Of a stretch of DNA of 64,000 bases, positions 60,947-64,000 are shown in pieces. A program made the position numbers and the translations under genes. The first letter of the stretch is position 1. The number at the start of each line of letters is the position of its first letter. Source of the DNA: Caecitellus pseudoparvulus (taxonomy: Eukaryota; Bigyra: Bicosoecida); the NCBI GenBank assembly GCA_965644315.1, contig CBFFRQ010000018.1, forward strand, positions 310,001 through 374,000, in the 5' to 3' direction. The notes under the pieces are model-generated. The model was given only the letters and a program-made list of their open reading frames with translations. It was not told the origin of the DNA and ran no database searches.

Positions 60947-61729
60947 ATGGACGGCAGCGCATCCGCGAGGCGTCGGAGCGAGGCGCGCCAGCGCCGGGCC
61001 AGTCGCCGTGACCCTGACTCGCGCCTCATCGCCACCCCCAGCTCCGCCCGTACTGGGCCAGGCAGCGCGCCTCGCTCCCGCAGCCGGCATGGCATGCCCC
61101 CTCGCACTCCTCTGCACACTTCAGGCAGCCTGGCCGCGACACCGGCACGCAGCCTGGGCTTCAACCCCACCACACCACACTCTGCTTCTGGCCGCTCTGC
61201 CGGGGGCAGCTACGAGGCACACTGCGTGACGGTGGTGGGGTTCCCTCACGGGCAGGCAGGCGCCGTGCGGCAGTGGTTCACGGACCGGGGGGCACAGGTC
61301 ATGCGGTACGCAGAGGTAGGGGACCACGCCCTGCACATCTGCTTCGACCAGCTGGAAGACGCGGCCGGCGCCCTGAGCAAGTCGGGCACCACTGGCATCC
61401 TGCGTGGCGTGCCACTGGGCATCATTCCCTGCCGCGACCCCAGCTTCCTGGCGGGGCAGGGGGGCCACTCCCTCGCCACGCCCAGCGCAAAGGCCAACAC
61501 GTCCCTGCTCAGCACCAGCACCTTCCGGACCAGGGGCGGCAAGGGCGACACGCCCGCCCGGCGCCAGCCGGACGACGAAGCCAGCGCTGCGCTGACCTGT
61601 GCGGGCTTGCTGTGTCCCTGCTGCCAGCGGGGCAGCACCGTGTCCACCCCGAGTCAGTATGCTCCCCAGCGCAGGGGTGGCTGGGTGGGCTGGGCTGCGC
61701 GGCTGCTTGACGTGCTGTGCAGCATGTGA
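60947..61729 (+). CDS. NUP35: Nucleoporin Nup35/Nup53 (MPPN family)
   Basis: A single exon of 260 residues. A basic Ser/Arg-rich N-terminus with TPxHSGS-type motifs precedes the atypical RRM of the Nup35 family (HCVTVVGFPHGQAGAVRQWF, HALHICFDQLEDAAGALSKS, GIIPCRDPSF). The C-terminus ends YAPQRRGGWVGWAARLLDVL, the amphipathic membrane-bending helix typical of Nup53/Nup35. This subunit links the inner ring of the nuclear pore to the membrane and Ndc1. Length is short compared with animal Nup35 (about 326). Confidence 0.88.
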   Translation: MDGSASARRRSEARQRRASRRDPDSRLIATPSSARTGPGSAPRSRSRHGMPPRTPLHTSGSLAATPARSLGFNPTTPHSASGRSAGGSYEAHCVTVVGFPHGQAGAVRQWFTDRGAQVMRYAEVGDHALHICFDQLEDAAGALSKSGTTGILRGVPLGIIPCRDPSFLAGQGGHSLATPSAKANTSLLSTSTFRTRGGKGDTPARRQPDDEASAALTCAGLLCPCCQRGSTVSTPSQYAPQRRGGWVGWAARLLDVLCSM

Positions 61730-61819
61730 GGCCAGCGCCAGCTGCTCGAGGTGACCACTTGCCGTGGGCAGCTCGGGCGCTCCGCCGGAGTAACCTGCAC
61801 AAGCAGAAGTGGTTGTTAA

Positions 61820-63569
<1,750 letters not shown>

Positions 63570-63605
63570 TCAGGTCAGAGGGGGGGTAGGGTGGGGGGGG
63601 CATTC

Positions 63606-64000
63606 ATGCCCGTGCGCGTGTCAATTCACCTTTTTCGACACTGCCCACTCCGCTGCATGCGCGCCTGCGACCTGCGCCACGTGCGGCAGTGCATGGAGTT
63701 TCACGTCAAAATCCGCAACGCGCCTGGAGCGAGGACTGCCGCTGCCCCAGAGCCTGCTGCCGCGTGGAGCGACATCGCCTTCGAGCCTGACATGGCAGAC
63801 TTGGAGGCTGGAGGCACTGCCAGCCATGCCAGCTACGCCCGCATGGACCGAGGCGGGGAGCCAGGCACCGCCCCTCCTCCCACCAGCATGGCCGGCAGCG
63901 CAATGGACGCCCTCTCATCCTGCGCTGCGGCAGTGGCACGGGCTGTGACAGACTGCTTCGGCGGGGGGGCAGCCTCCACTCCTGGCTCCAAGCCTCGTCA
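63606..64000 (+). CDS. Putative partial reading frame running off the window end
   Basis: Open from ATG at 63606 (or 63657) to the window edge without a stop, 131 residues visible. Residues such as [19 protein letters not shown] look globular, followed by an Ala/Pro/Gly-rich stretch with [15 protein letters not shown]. No family is recognised. It starts only 36 nt after the MAP kinase stop, so it may instead be an internal exon or a 3' extension of another transcript. Confidence 0.35.
   Translation, partial: MPVRVSIHLFRHCPLRCMRACDLRHVRQCMEFHVKIRNAPGARTAAAPEPAAAWSDIAFEPDMADLEAGGTASHASYARMDRGGEPGTAPPPTSMAGSAMDALSSCAAAVARAVTDCFGGGAASTPGSKPR

Overview
The window is nuclear DNA from a GC-rich, gene-dense microbial eukaryote. 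The evidence is that about two thirds of the genes are split by short GT-AG introns (mostly 60-100 nt; donors usually GTGAGT or GTGCGT). The gene set is also eukaryotic: COP9 signalosome, nucleoporin, OS-9-type lectin, MAP kinase, RhoGEF, tafazzin, UDP-glucuronate decarboxylase. The lineage cannot be fixed from sequence alone. A polycystin-like GPS receptor, a Cache-domain receptor, LPCAT/EF-hand and Ala/Pro-rich insertions inside enzymes fit a free-living protist such as a stramenopile or haptophyte, but this is inference. No bacterial operons, CRISPR arrays, tRNAs, rRNAs or autonomous transposons were seen.

Layout. 0.5-5.3 kb: WDR54-like protein and a DH-PH RhoGEF (+). 5.5-10.4 kb: SMYD-type SET/MYND protein (-) diverging from methionyl-tRNA synthetase (+). 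10.4-13.2 kb: a beta-propeller-like protein and tafazzin (both -). 13.4-16.5 kb: tail-anchored coiled-coil protein (+) converging on a fungal-type mitochondrial cysteine synthase (-). 17.2-20.4 kb: secretory-pathway SET protein (+) converging on a CULT-MRH fusion lectin (-). 20.9-24.6 kb: COP9 subunit 7 (+) converging on TRMT2-type tRNA m5U methyltransferase (-). 24.9-31 kb: glutamate-cysteine ligase (+), an unrecognised protein (-) and UXS (-). 31-42.6 kb: cyclic-nucleotide-binding protein, GT61 glycosyltransferase, LPCAT acyltransferase and Cache-HAMP receptor (all +), then a TTD14-like P-loop protein (-). 43.3-54.2 kb: a single 3,608-residue FG-GAP/GPS/polycystin-like receptor. 54.3-64 kb: a dispersed hairpin element, a decayed SMU1 copy, an orphan gene, a secreted CX5R phosphatase, transaldolase, a CID-like protein, Nup35, an ERK-type MAP kinase and a partial reading frame at the window edge.

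The genes alternate strand constantly and look like independent housekeeping loci, not one pathway. Two features tie the region together. Convergent genes end almost on top of each other (stop codons 1-35 nt apart in seven of eight pairs). About half of all gene ends carry the hexamer AATGCA shortly after the stop, often as a palindromic AATGCATT that can serve both strands; it looks like a non-canonical 3'-end signal.

The most unusual proteins are an ERAD-type lectin fused to a cereblon-like CULT domain, the giant polycystin-like receptor with integrin-type FG-GAP repeats, a secreted CX5R phosphatase, and a Cache-HAMP receptor with no output domain. Gene models were assembled by hand from reading frames and splice sites; phases were checked and are consistent for every multi-exon model, except where a start is called uncertain.
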